A stretch of 64,000 nucleotides of DNA from Aculops lycopersici (lineage: Eukaryota > Arthropoda > Arachnida > Trombidiformes > Eriophyidae), in contig WNKI01000002.1 in NCBI GenBank assembly GCA_015350385.1, forward strand, positions 1,186,989 to 1,250,988, given 5' to 3'. Under the pieces are notes generated by a model. The model ran no database searches. It was given only the letters and a program-made list of their open reading frames with translations, and was not told the origin of the DNA. Numbering within the stretch: the first letter of the stretch is position 1; each line of letters opens with the position of its first letter. This document shows positions 21,260 to 31,324 of this stretch, piece by piece. The position numbers and the translations under genes are program-made.

Positions 21260-21745
21260 ATGTCAACCGACGGGCAACCTAAAAATTATTACACCAAATA
21301 CCTTGATGGAGGATTTGTGGCACCAAGACACCGAGAGCGACAGGCCCTTAGTGGGACACAAGGGAGGATAGACTTGCGTGAGGTTGCTCAAAAGTTGGAG
21401 TTACATATCGGCGATGCTGATGGCAAATATCCTCATAGAAAATATGCCGAGGAAATGCTCCAAAAACATTACAACTCTGTATTTTCAGATCGCCGTGCAT
21501 CCCCATACAAAGTGTATCTATTTATCCACCATGACAATGAGAAGGAGACCTATATTATTAGAGTTGCGCAAAATAACTTGGGTAGCATAATGAAAAAAAT
21601 GCCCAAGCCAGGAAAGTATAGATACTTCTTCAAGAATAACCTGGAAAACAATTGGGAAGAGATTGAGGACGAGGAGGCCACCGTTCATACCCAACTCAAG
21701 GATGGCACCAATCAAATTTTCTGCCATGTGTTTTTAGACTCATAA
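21260..21745 (+). CDS. stand-alone DIX-domain protein, Axin-like
   Basis: A 161-residue intronless protein from an ATG in good context (ATCACCATGT). Residues about 75-161 fit a DIX domain: a first strand pair (VYLFIHHDN, ETYIIRVAQNN), then LGSIMKKMPKPGKYRYFFK corresponding to the family pattern TLGxFKxxLxKKGxYRYYFK, then WEEIEDEEATV and a closing strand IFCHVFL. DIX domains polymerise head to tail in Axin, Dishevelled and Dixin to build Wnt signalosomes. No RGS, PDZ, DEP or CH domain is present here or upstream, so this is a DIX module alone with an ~70-residue N-terminal extension. It could be a truncated Axin paralogue, or the last exon of a longer gene, although the strong ATG and stop-filled upstream sequence argue against the latter. 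Confidence 0.68.
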   Translation: MSTDGQPKNYYTKYLDGGFVAPRHRERQALSGTQGRIDLREVAQKLELHIGDADGKYPHRKYAEEMLQKHYNSVFSDRRASPYKVYLFIHHDNEKETYIIRVAQNNLGSIMKKMPKPGKYRYFFKNNLENNWEEIEDEEATVHTQLKDGTNQIFCHVFLDS

Positions 21746-22146
21746 GATAGACGATAAAAGTAGTGGAAAAATGGATTATATTTCACCAGTGTAAATTGGC
21801 ACACATATTGCAACTTATTGCCACCTATTACCTTAAATATATATATATATATATTGCCACTTATTGCCACATAGTCTGCAAATCGTTGAATCCCAAGGCG
21901 CCCCTCTTGGCCTCACACTCTATACACTATACTCCAGGAGATCGACAGATCTCCGCCACCTTGACGTCTCGCGTCGACCATCCTCGTAAAACTAATAACT
22001 TGAAAAAATTAAAAATATAACCTGCGGTAACAGTTAAAGCAAGCATTATGGTTGCTAAGCAGGAGCAAAGAGAAATTATATCGGCGTTTTTATGAAGGCA
22101 GATTTTCGTTTTCTACCTATCAACTCTCTCAGTACTTAAACCAAAC
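21746..22146. other. intergenic, DIX gene 3' flank / acyltransferase upstream
   Basis: 401 bp, AT-rich, with a (TA)n run at about 21838-21858 in the presumed 3' UTR of the DIX gene. No canonical AATAAA was noticed. The last 100 bases precede the acyltransferase ATG and would contain its promoter and leader. Confidence 0.5.
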
Positions 22147-25092
22147 ATGCAGCCACCACTTCCGTTTTCAACAGTTAGCTGCTGGCTGCTGGCTATATCC
22201 ATAGCCTTTTGCTTAAATATCCTGCAGCCACAAAATCAAGTCGAGGCTTTTAATGCGACGAATCCTCTCATTTATACAAAGCTTCGTTTCGATTATAATT
22301 ATTTGCAAATCTATAAATCTTTCCAACTAAAGAAGACAAATAAGGAGAAGAAAGTCACTTTAAAGGTCAATGAAACATTGCCAAACTCAAACAAGACACG
22401 AGAAGTCGAGCTTACCTTCTACGAGAATGATCAAGTTGAGGCGACTAGTATCACACAAGATGATCTCATTTTGGAGGCGCTACATCGAACCTACTTAACT
22501 CGCTTAATGCCAACCAACATGTATAATTATGACAATCCAAAGGAGCGTAAGCAAGCTAGCGACAAGTCAAAAGTTTCACCTGACAGGTGTAGTCATGAGT
22601 TGGACTTTTTATTGGCAAAGATGGACATTCTACTGAACTCGCGCGATGGGATGGCGTCTTTATCACCGGAAGTGGCGGCTTTATTCGATGCATACGCAAG
22701 CGAAGAGACTGGTATTCTGATGGGCAACTATCATTGGACTGGAATGTGGCGCCAGTGTGCAAAGAGGCGAGTTTTTGAGTTGGATAGACAGAATATATCA
22801 AATTATTATGACTTTAACAATCGCTATTGCATCGCCTCCATCAGATCACCCAACTGGGAGACCAAGATCAAGCAGAAAGCAGAGGAACTCAAGGCTCCGG
22901 TTCACTTCAAGTACAAGGATCAAAAGTATGACTATGCTAGATTCTTTAGAATTCAAGTGGGTTTTTGCATCCCAGAATCTTGTGATTCATTGACTTTGGA
23001 TACGAAACACGATGAGATCAAACGTTTGGCCATGTATAAGTTGGGCCAAGCTTACAAAAACTACCAACTAGTTGATCTGTTTTGTTTACCTGATGAGACA
23101 AGTGAATTGCGTCAATACGGTTTTAGCACTTGGCTGTTCATAGTGACAGCTACAAGTTGGGTATCATTGGTCGCATTTGCAACTTACTATGATCAAAACA
23201 ATGTTATCAATCCAAAGGATCCTGACTTGAGCAGCTGGCATAAGGTTGTGCTCGCCTTTTCGTTTACTCGCAATCTAAAGAAAGCCTTCGAGACTGAATC
23301 ACTGGTCGTTCCGCGAGAACCAACACCAATTCCAAACCCTCAGCACCAGCAACAGAAGGGCAAAGTTAAATTGGTTCAAGAGGATGAAGGGCGATCTCTG
23401 CGCCCAAACAACCTGTTGTTTCTCAACGCCTTCAAGGTTATTGGAACAGTTTGCATCATTTTTGGTCACTGTGGTATGATGCTCAAACATTTGGATAGAT
23501 TTGCTCTTGATTACGAGAGTCTCGGAAGTGACTTTAATTTTCACTTCAACGCTAGCACTGTGTTCTTTGTCGATTGGTTCTTTGCAATGACCGGAATTCT
23601 GACCACTTACCTGATGTTCATTAGTCGTCGAGTTGAGAAGTACACCCTGATTGACTGGTTACATCAAATTTTCCATAGATACTGGCGATTGGCGCCCATG
23701 TACTTGATGGTATTTTGGTTCTCACGTAGTATGCTAAAACACTTGGGAAGCGGCGCCGTTTGGGATTATGGAACTTCAAACATGACCGTTAGGGCAAATT
23801 GCCAACGGGAGTCTTGGATATATCCCCTAACTCTGACTTCAAATTTGCACCCACTTCACGACGAGTGCATCATGCCCACTTGGTACATCAGTAATGACTT
23901 TCAATTTTATCTAACGGCTCCGCTGATTCTGATTATCTTGTACAAGTCGGCTATTGCCGGTTGGATTGTTGGTCTTAGCATCATTGTTGGATCACTTGGC
24001 ATGAGAATCCGGAGGTATCTGACAGATCCGCGCGCCGCACACTTGGACTTGATGAGGCCAAGATTTGATCTTTATATTAGGAACAATTGGGATATGCACG
24101 CAACTTATATTTCGCCCCAATATAGAATTGGATCCTTCATAGTTGGCCTGCTGGCGGGCCACTATGCATACATGGTTTTATCAGGTAAATGGAGCTCACC
24201 TTTGTATCACAATCCAATGAGTCAAGCTTACACTTCAGCTCGCTCAGCAAAGGACCAGCGGGAAAAGGCGAGAAAGTCTAGGTGGAGATTAATAGCTTAC
24301 ATAATTGGAACGCAATGTATCCTTTCAACAGTCTTTGCCACTTGGATTATCAGTGACTTGTGGCCCGTTGCTTTAGATGATTACGTCAAGATTGGAACAG
24401 CCCTAATTTATGGAACCAGCCACACGACTAGCGCACTTGGAATGTCGCTTACATGTTTAGTGCTACTCTTTGGTCTGTTTCCTTGGTTTAAAAAGTTTCT
24501 CGAACATCCGGCTTGGACAGTTATTTCGAGATTCAACTTCCTGGTCTTTATAACTCAAGTTGAGATGATCTATTACGCCATTCAATCGGAGGAGCGGCCA
24601 ACTGATATGAATGCAGTGGTTCAATTCAAGTTTTGGATCTACATAGTGAGCTCATGTTACATGGTATCCTTTGTGTTGACACTCTTATTTGAGTATCCCG
24701 TGGCCCAATTGGAGCGTGAGTTTTTGGCTAGATATTTGGCGAACAGGAAGCTAAGGGGACAAACCTCACCGTCAAGAACCACGCAACACGGAGTTACGTC
24801 GCTGAGTAGAAAGATAATGCACCGGGGCGAGGCAGATGACGACGACGACGACGAGAATAGAGGCTCTCAAAAGCACGGATCACCTGTTGATAATAATAAG
24901 GATGGCAGAGATGCGCATCATGCGAGTGAGATGGCAATTCTAACTAAAGAGTCAAGTCAATTGTTTCAAGTAACTCCGTCGGAATCTTTGGCAGCATCGA
25001 AGCCATTTGCTCAAGGGAAGAATAGAAAGGGTGGCAAATCAGGAAGCAAGTGCTCGAACACGGAAGCTGAGGCACAGGTTAAGATCGGCTAG
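22147..25092 (+). CDS. NRF-6-like multi-pass acyltransferase, intronless
   Basis: A single 981-residue frame. A signal peptide (hydrophobic residues about 10-28) is followed by a Cys-containing extracellular NRF-type domain (CSHELDFLLAKMD, GNYHWTGMWRQCAKRR, FFRIQVGFCIPESC). An acyltransferase-3 membrane domain follows, beginning LNAFKVIGTVCIIFGHCGMM, with VDWFFAMTGILTTYL and about ten helices ending LLFEYPVAQLE. The cytosolic tail carries an Asp run (EADDDDDDEN). Family members are presumed to acylate a lipid or sterol-like substrate at the ER or plasma membrane; the specificity here is unknown. It is a paralogue of the five-exon gene at 5423-9709 but lacks all its introns and is clearly divergent. 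An AATAAA at 25170-25175 lies 78 bases past the stop. Confidence 0.88.
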   Translation: MQPPLPFSTVSCWLLAISIAFCLNILQPQNQVEAFNATNPLIYTKLRFDYNYLQIYKSFQLKKTNKEKKVTLKVNETLPNSNKTREVELTFYENDQVEATSITQDDLILEALHRTYLTRLMPTNMYNYDNPKERKQASDKSKVSPDRCSHELDFLLAKMDILLNSRDGMASLSPEVAALFDAYASEETGILMGNYHWTGMWRQCAKRRVFELDRQNISNYYDFNNRYCIASIRSPNWETKIKQKAEELKAPVHFKYKDQKYDYARFFRIQVGFCIPESCDSLTLDTKHDEIKRLAMYKLGQAYKNYQLVDLFCLPDETSELRQYGFSTWLFIVTATSWVSLVAFATYYDQNNVINPKDPDLSSWHKVVLAFSFTRNLKKAFETESLVVPREPTPIPNPQHQQQKGKVKLVQEDEGRSLRPNNLLFLNAFKVIGTVCIIFGHCGMMLKHLDRFALDYESLGSDFNFHFNASTVFFVDWFFAMTGILTTYLMFISRRVEKYTLIDWLHQIFHRYWRLAPMYLMVFWFSRSMLKHLGSGAVWDYGTSNMTVRANCQRESWIYPLTLTSNLHPLHDECIMPTWYISNDFQFYLTAPLILIILYKSAIAGWIVGLSIIVGSLGMRIRRYLTDPRAAHLDLMRPRFDLYIRNNWDMHATYISPQYRIGSFIVGLLAGHYAYMVLSGKWSSPLYHNPMSQAYTSARSAKDQREKARKSRWRLIAYIIGTQCILSTVFATWIISDLWPVALDDYVKIGTALIYGTSHTTSALGMSLTCLVLLFGLFPWFKKFLEHPAWTVISRFNFLVFITQVEMIYYAIQSEERPTDMNAVVQFKFWIYIVSSCYMVSFVLTLLFEYPVAQLEREFLARYLANRKLRGQTSPSRTTQHGVTSLSRKIMHRGEADDDDDDENRGSQKHGSPVDNNKDGRDAHHASEMAILTKESSQLFQVTPSESLAASKPFAQGKNRKGGKSGSKCSNTEAEAQVKIG

Positions 25093-25425
25093 CAATTAAT
25101 AAGACGTCGCCATAAGTAGATATGCAATTTCCCTCCAAGGGAGACCATGGTGACGTCGCGAATAGCATAAATAAATATCTACACAAAATGAGGGCTTTTT
25201 TGCTCGGGATTCAAATCACATCATAAACGTATGTGTTATGATTATCTATGTAATCTTGCTGACCAATTTCCTGAATTTACCCGCGCTAGCTGATTCATTG
25301 GATGTCAATTTACGCGCGCTTTGTATGCACCACGTGCCTGATGGTTCATGTAAACATCAATTTATTTCTATCATATAAAAACTTTTATTGATAACATATT
25401 TCCATTCAAATGACTTAAATCCGCC
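25093..25425. other. intergenic, acyltransferase 3' flank / DHX35 promoter
   Basis: 333 bp between two plus-strand genes. It contains the acyltransferase AATAAA at 25170-25175 and the DHX35 promoter and leader. The DHX35 start has a CCGCCATGA context. Confidence 0.6.
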
Positions 25426-27432
25426 ATGATATCTCGGGGCTCAACCTCGAGATATAGAAAACCAGATTTACCTATAGACAGACATAAGCGTGCAATACTC
25501 TACTCATTGGAACAATGTCAGGTTTTAATTTTGGTGGGCGACACTGGCAGTGGAAAGTCGACGCGTATACCGCAGTTCCTCTTCTCAGCCGGTCGATATA
25601 ACAAGAAGTTGGAGCAAAGTCAAGAGAGACTGCCAGCCAAACATCAATCAATATGTATAACCCAACCAAGAAGAGTTGCGGCCATACAATTGGCTCAAAG
25701 AGTCTCACAAGATCTAGGATGTGAACTGGGTGTCACCGTGGGATATGCAATCCGCTTCAAAGATGCTAGTGATCCAGAGCATACTATGATAAAGTATGTC
25801 ACTGAAGGACTACTTATTCGTGAAATGATGATCGACCCTTTCCTACAACAATATTCTGTGATAATAGTTGACGAGGTGCACGAAAGGAACTCAAACACTG
25901 ATCTCTTATTAGGTCTTTTGAAATGTATAACAGTAAAACGACAAGATCTCAAAATTATCATTTGCTCTGCCACCTTGAATGTCGAAGAATTTACCAGGTT
26001 CTTTACATACGATCTTCATGGGGTCGAGTCCAAACCCGCAGTTTTAAGAGTAGAGGGCAAGTCATATTCAACCCAGGTATTCTATAAGAGAGAACCTGTT
26101 GCCAATTATATGGATGCGGCTGTGGATACTGTTGTCTCGATTCACGAATCTGTACGATTAGCCTCGGGCAAAATACTCATATTCCTCACAGGAGTTGACG
26201 AAGTTGATTATGTGTGTGATAGATTGATAGATTATGCTCAAACAGTGTCAAGTAGATTGGAACTCCGTAAGTTGATAGTATTACCTTTGCATGCATCATT
26301 GAAACAAGAAGAGATCTCACAAGTTTTTGAAGAATCACCAAGAAATTCAAGAGTGTGTATTGTTTCCACAAATGTTGCCGAAACATCGCTCACGATTGAC
26401 GATGTCGCCTATGTTATTGATTGCGGATTTGTCAAGATGAAAATCTACAACCCAAGATGCGGAATGGATTCACTTATGAGGATTCCCATTTCGAAAAATT
26501 CCGCCAAACAACGAGCAGGTAGAGCTGGTAGAACTAGAGAGGGTCAAGTATATAGATTATATCCTGAAAAAGAGTATCTAAAGCTTCAAGATAATGCCCT
26601 TCCAGAGTTGCAACGTTCATCATTGACGGAGCAAATCATGCTATTGAAGTCACTAGGCGTCGACGACATAAGAAGTTTCCCCTTGGTCTCACAGATGCCG
26701 CGACGAAACCTGATAGCTTCGCTAGAGACTTTACATGCACTCGGAGCGATCGACGATGGTGGTCAGTTGACGAGTACAGGTAGACTAATGGCACAACTCA
26801 ATTTGGACCCCAAGCTCTCCAAGATCCTAGTCAGCCCAGAAAACTCAAGCTGCACTATGGAAGCTTGTCGAATAGCAGCCTTGCTGCAAGTGAAAGATAT
26901 ATATGCCAAACCTGGTCGCAACCCGCACTACATTTGGTCAAATGCTAGCTTGACAAACATATGCGTCACTGAGGGAGATTTGCCTTCCTATCTGAACATC
27001 ATGAATGCCTTCCTGGCAAACCATAAGAGTCAAAAGTGGGCCGAAAAGCGGAACCTCAATCACCAGGCTCTTTTGAATGCGTTGGAAATCGCCAGCAAAC
27101 TCGAATCTCAGCTAAAAAAGCTAGGTATCCCGATTGTCACAGCAAAGGATCGTTTGATTTTGATACAGAAGAGCATCGTGTCTGGTTTGTTCATAAATGC
27201 AGCTTACCTGCACCCAAGTGGCGAGTATAAAACAATCAGAGGCGATCAGACAGTCTATGTGCATCCTACATCAATCTTCTGTAATGTGATAGACAAGCCG
27301 AAATATGTCATCTTTGGTGAAATATTGAATACGACGAAACCATTCATGAGACACATAATGGCAGTCGAGAGAGACTGGCTTCTAGAATCAGCGCCAAACT
27401 TTTTCACGTTCCAAGCACAACTAGGTAGATGA
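25426..27432 (+). CDS. DHX35: DHX35-like DEAH-box RNA helicase
   Basis: A 668-residue intronless frame. Superfamily 2 motifs in order: I GDTGSGKST (residue ~39), Ia TQPRRVAA, II DEVH, III SAT, V STNVAETSLTID, VI QRAGRAGR. Winged-helix, ratchet (HA2) and OB-fold regions follow, with VHPTSIF and YVIFGEIL. Length and overall pattern best fit DHX35, a spliceosome C-complex-associated helicase in the nucleus, rather than the larger DHX8/15/16/38. Motif II reads IIVDEVHERN, so Ala of DEAH is Val. An AATAAA at 27434-27439 begins one base past the stop. The gene converges on PARS2 with 37 bp between stop codons. Confidence 0.87.
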   Translation: MISRGSTSRYRKPDLPIDRHKRAILYSLEQCQVLILVGDTGSGKSTRIPQFLFSAGRYNKKLEQSQERLPAKHQSICITQPRRVAAIQLAQRVSQDLGCELGVTVGYAIRFKDASDPEHTMIKYVTEGLLIREMMIDPFLQQYSVIIVDEVHERNSNTDLLLGLLKCITVKRQDLKIIICSATLNVEEFTRFFTYDLHGVESKPAVLRVEGKSYSTQVFYKREPVANYMDAAVDTVVSIHESVRLASGKILIFLTGVDEVDYVCDRLIDYAQTVSSRLELRKLIVLPLHASLKQEEISQVFEESPRNSRVCIVSTNVAETSLTIDDVAYVIDCGFVKMKIYNPRCGMDSLMRIPISKNSAKQRAGRAGRTREGQVYRLYPEKEYLKLQDNALPELQRSSLTEQIMLLKSLGVDDIRSFPLVSQMPRRNLIASLETLHALGAIDDGGQLTSTGRLMAQLNLDPKLSKILVSPENSSCTMEACRIAALLQVKDIYAKPGRNPHYIWSNASLTNICVTEGDLPSYLNIMNAFLANHKSQKWAEKRNLNHQALLNALEIASKLESQLKKLGIPIVTAKDRLILIQKSIVSGLFINAAYLHPSGEYKTIRGDQTVYVHPTSIFCNVIDKPKYVIFGEILNTTKPFMRHIMAVERDWLLESAPNFFTFQAQLGR

Positions 27433-27469
27433 TAATAAATTCAATTTTGTTTATCTAGACTCTTTAATG

Positions 27470-28906
27470 TCATTTTTCGTTTTGTGTGATGTAATCGATT
27501 AGTTGGTCCTTGGTAAACATAAACTGATCGTATCGATTAGAATCTCGACTCAAAGTGAGGAGCTCAATTTCCGGAGGATCGTTGAGGAATCCTCGTCCAA
27601 TGACAACTATGTTAGGTATACCTAAAGCTTGTAATTTCATTATTCGCCATCCGATTCCATCTTTAAGTTGATCTTCCACAAGTATATCGCTGCTAGAGGT
27701 TGAATCTAGGATATTGTCTAATAATTTTTGCACAAATTCACCTGAACCGGCATTCGTCAGTTTACTCCTCTTAGCGGGTGGGATCAAACCATACTTATAT
27801 GGTGCCACTTCGTTCGGCCATCTCAATTGGATAAAGTCTCTCTCATCTTGATCGGAGGGCATGAGCGACAACGCATCTATACTGGCGCCAAGTATCCTGG
27901 ACAATCCTAGACCGTAACATCCCATATGAAAGAATTGTTTTCCCTTATTCTCTGTTTGATTAATGAACTTGGAACTCAATGGTTTTGAATAGGTATCTGC
28001 CAGTAAAAATGTGTGTCCTAGCTCTAACGCTTGCCTCTTTGATAGATCGTTACTCTCGCATTTGGTGCAGGTATCACAGTTAGGATTTGTCCTTGCATGC
28101 AACTCAATATTACACGAATAATCACAACTTTTGCACTTGATAACTGTATCCTCACCACTAGATACAAACATTTGATATTCATGCGAGTAAACGCCCCCAA
28201 TATTTCCCGTTACACTTTCAATCTTTTCGCATTTCAGATCAAGGCGGTTGAAGATTATGTCATATACTTTCGAGACTCTTTTGTAAGTCTCAGCGGCTCC
28301 TTTGAGATCAGCATCAAATGAGTAAAGATCATTCATCAGAAACTCGTTAGATCTTATCAGTCCAAAGCGAGGATTTGGCTCAAATCTAAACTTGGACGAA
28401 GTTTGATAGAGCATTAGGGGCAAATCGGCATCGGTTAGATTATCCGCAGATCCGACCAACTCTGTCATGGACTCCTCAAAAGTCGGACCAAGCAAAAGCT
28501 CCTTACCGTCGTCATCCTTTAGTTTATAGACGTTTTTTAAGGCATCCTCCTGTCGCTCCAGGCGTTTTGACCTGAACCATAACCTTTGGGGTATGAGAGT
28601 TGGCATGAGAGTTTCTTGAGCTCCAATCTTTTCAAGTTCAAATTCAACCAAATTGGTCAGTTTCCTAACGGACCTCCTAAACACTGGCAACTGCAAGAAG
28701 GTTGACGATCCATTAGGCTCAGCAACTAGACCTAAGTGCGTCAGAAGATCGCGATTCTTGCTTCTGCCTCCGCAAAAGACTTCGCCGTCGAATCGATCCG
28801 CCGATTCGATCTTGCTTGTGTCCAAGGCGACAGTTGTGTTGAGCTTAGGGAATAGTTTAGTGGCCAGTGTTGCTCGTCTGACATGCTTAGGTTTGATTCG
28901 GATCAT
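27470..28906 (-). CDS. PARS2: mitochondrial prolyl-tRNA synthetase
   Basis: A 478-residue intronless frame of bacterial-type class II ProRS size, as for PARS2 (about 475). It charges mitochondrial tRNA-Pro. The basic, Thr/Arg-rich start (MIRIKPKHVRRATLATK) suits a mitochondrial presequence. Class II motifs: ETLMPTLIPQRLW (motif 1 region), SKFRFEPNPRFGLIRSNEF then LYSFD (motif 2), and GCYGLGLSRILGASID (motif 3). A Cys cluster (CKSCDYSC then CDTCTKC) sits between motifs 2 and 3 and may bind zinc. The C-terminal anticodon-binding domain (LQALGIPNIVVIG) is present. No second, cytosolic-type ProRS features are seen. Confidence 0.93.
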   Translation of the reverse strand: MIRIKPKHVRRATLATKLFPKLNTTVALDTSKIESADRFDGEVFCGGRSKNRDLLTHLGLVAEPNGSSTFLQLPVFRRSVRKLTNLVEFELEKIGAQETLMPTLIPQRLWFRSKRLERQEDALKNVYKLKDDDGKELLLGPTFEESMTELVGSADNLTDADLPLMLYQTSSKFRFEPNPRFGLIRSNEFLMNDLYSFDADLKGAAETYKRVSKVYDIIFNRLDLKCEKIESVTGNIGGVYSHEYQMFVSSGEDTVIKCKSCDYSCNIELHARTNPNCDTCTKCESNDLSKRQALELGHTFLLADTYSKPLSSKFINQTENKGKQFFHMGCYGLGLSRILGASIDALSLMPSDQDERDFIQLRWPNEVAPYKYGLIPPAKRSKLTNAGSGEFVQKLLDNILDSTSSSDILVEDQLKDGIGWRIMKLQALGIPNIVVIGRGFLNDPPEIELLTLSRDSNRYDQFMFTKDQLIDYITQNEK

Positions 28907-30433
28907 AATGGTTTCTTATGAAATGAGCATTGTGGAAGGGAGTAAGAAGGATAATATAATAATTTCCAAGTTATTATTAGATTTCAGATGTAATCCAATA
29001 AGTTTTGACGTTCGATCACGATGACAAGCCACTTAGGTGGAAGAAAGTTCGGCGCAGATAGAGGGCAAAACGTAAACAAACACACATGTTCGCTCGCCTG
29101 ATGTTCACGCACAATGGGAGATTTGGGCGGTATTCAGGCTTGGACTTTCAAGTCGAACAGGCTTGCGAGATTCTCATAAATCTAACCTTCCCCCCTAATA
29201 AATTGAACAAATTGACTTGCACTATACCAACTACTAGTTGGACTCCATAAAGGTCACCTGTCTATTGGGTGATAAGATCGTGCGTCACACACAATTCTGC
29301 CGTAGCCTAGTTGACCCAAGTCACCTGATATGATGTAATTTGAGGGCTCGAAGGCCGTAATCAAATCTAATCGAATTCAAGTTCGCGTTCCGAATGTCAA
29401 GCAAGTAAGATTAGGCTGATATCTCGGACGGATATATTTGCTTAAGAGGCCTATGGGCACGTAGAATGTTCAAGTTTCTAAGATCTAATTTGGGTCGAAT
29501 TCGACACCACGATTGAATTGGGAGGAGAATCAGCTTTTGCTATCAGCTACAGGTATGAAACGTGAAGTCGATTGAATTAGCTCTCCGTGTTGAGCTGATG
29601 AAACTCTCATGTATTTGTAGAGGTTGGTGCCACCAACTAGCACAATTGACATAGTACTAGTAGTGGTGCATTTCGGCTAAGACTGAGCTAACTAACATTG
29701 AAACTCAATATATGAACCTGCGGAATATATTTCAATAAAATGGGATGATCGTAGAGCCAGCTGGACCTACAAAACGGTACTCGAAGCACTACTGACAGCC
29801 CATGACAACAGCTTCAATCAAGACGATCGTAGCTTAAAATTTGTGGGAACAATTTGTTCAACTCAACGATCGAGAAATACAGCCTTCATATTGGTTCATA
29901 GGTAATATACCACGAGAGAGTATGAATCCAACCGAGAGAAATAGTTGGATAAGAAGGTTCCATGACAACGAAAGATTCCTACGTGTGGCTCTCGTTTGCT
30001 TCTCTTGAAAGAATTACCACCCATAGTAACTTCCTAGCCCTGTAGTGGTGTTTATGTAATCATTGTCATGAGTAGACGGTAACGCAATTAAGTTGTAAAG
30101 AGGCCAGTTGTTTCACATGTCTCTCTGTTCGACTGTCTCTGCAAATCCATCCTGTACCGTTGAGCAATAAAACACAAAGGGTGGCAAACTAATCAGGCAA
30201 TCAGTTGAGTCCATCAGAATAGAAACAAATTAGAATCAACAAATCGACACACCGCACAATATTTTGATTGACAAATCCACTTGTTAGATTCGATTGAGAT
30301 CAATTGGGATCAAACTCAACACACGAACAAGAGGATCAGAACCCAGCGGTGTGTGTACTAATGGTGGCCGTTTGCGGGTGTCAGATGTGCAAAGCCAAGT
30401 TGGTCTCTTTCATCTAACACGCGCTCTCCTGAA

Positions 30434-30491
30434 GTCTTTTGAGCGACAGCAATTTAGATCGAGAGTAACGCAATTATTGAGACAAGCTGTA
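30434..30491 (+). repeat. dispersed repeat, single-end copy
   Basis: About 58 bp matching the reverse complement of 43932-43990 with roughly three mismatches, ending in the same AACGCAATTATTGAGACAAG core that forms both ends of the fold-back at 43931-44242. No opposing arm was found nearby. Confidence 0.85.
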
Positions 30492-31287
30492 GATAATAAA
30501 GTGCGATTCGATGGACTTGTCCACATGTTAAGTCTAAGAAGTTGACAAGCGGATAGGCGTTGGTCTTTAGGAAGAGCAAATTTCCTCATTGTTGTCATGA
30601 TTCATGAAGAAACCAACCAACCAACCAACCAATCAACCGATCGACCGACCAATCAACCACTGGCGATCACAATCACGACCAGATGTGAGTGTCTTTTGAC
30701 GCTTTCAAGATTTACTCTTCACACTTGAAGTCAATTTGGCTCAGAAACTCGATATCATGTGTCTAATAATTTTATGGAAGCGTTGCCATTTCTTCGCTTC
30801 TCCAACTCTGATTCACTTTGTTCCCATTCCCGTTCTACGTTCTTTGTCTTGCTACCAGCAACAAAACCGATTCACTGCCATTGACGCATCGATATAATCA
30901 CAATCATTTTGATTCTTATCATTGCATTTGTTGTTGTCGTTGAGCGCGTGGTACCTCTAGAGTCTCAAGGACCCCCAGGCTAATCCTTGGCGAGTCGATG
31001 GATCTATCCAAATGTTTGTCTTGTATCCCACATCAAGCCGAGTGATCTTCCGGGTAACATTGAAATTGACTTTCGGTCCGCCCATATATTTGCAGCAGCC
31101 TGACTGATGGGCGCCTAGCGGCGCGAACCACCTGGTCGGGATAGATTTAACAAGCCGTATGCTCGCTTTGGACTGTGCTTTAAATGGGAAGATACTACGT
31201 CATCATCGTCGTACAATCTCTATGACCAACACCCGCCCACCCAGTTTCGAGCCACCTGAGCGAGGGATTCCTTCGTCGAGACTGCCG

Positions 31288-31324
31288 CGCAAACCGCAAA
31301 CCGCAAACCGCAAACCGCAAACCG
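31288..31324. repeat. (AACCGCA)n heptamer repeat
   Basis: About five direct units. Confidence 0.85.
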
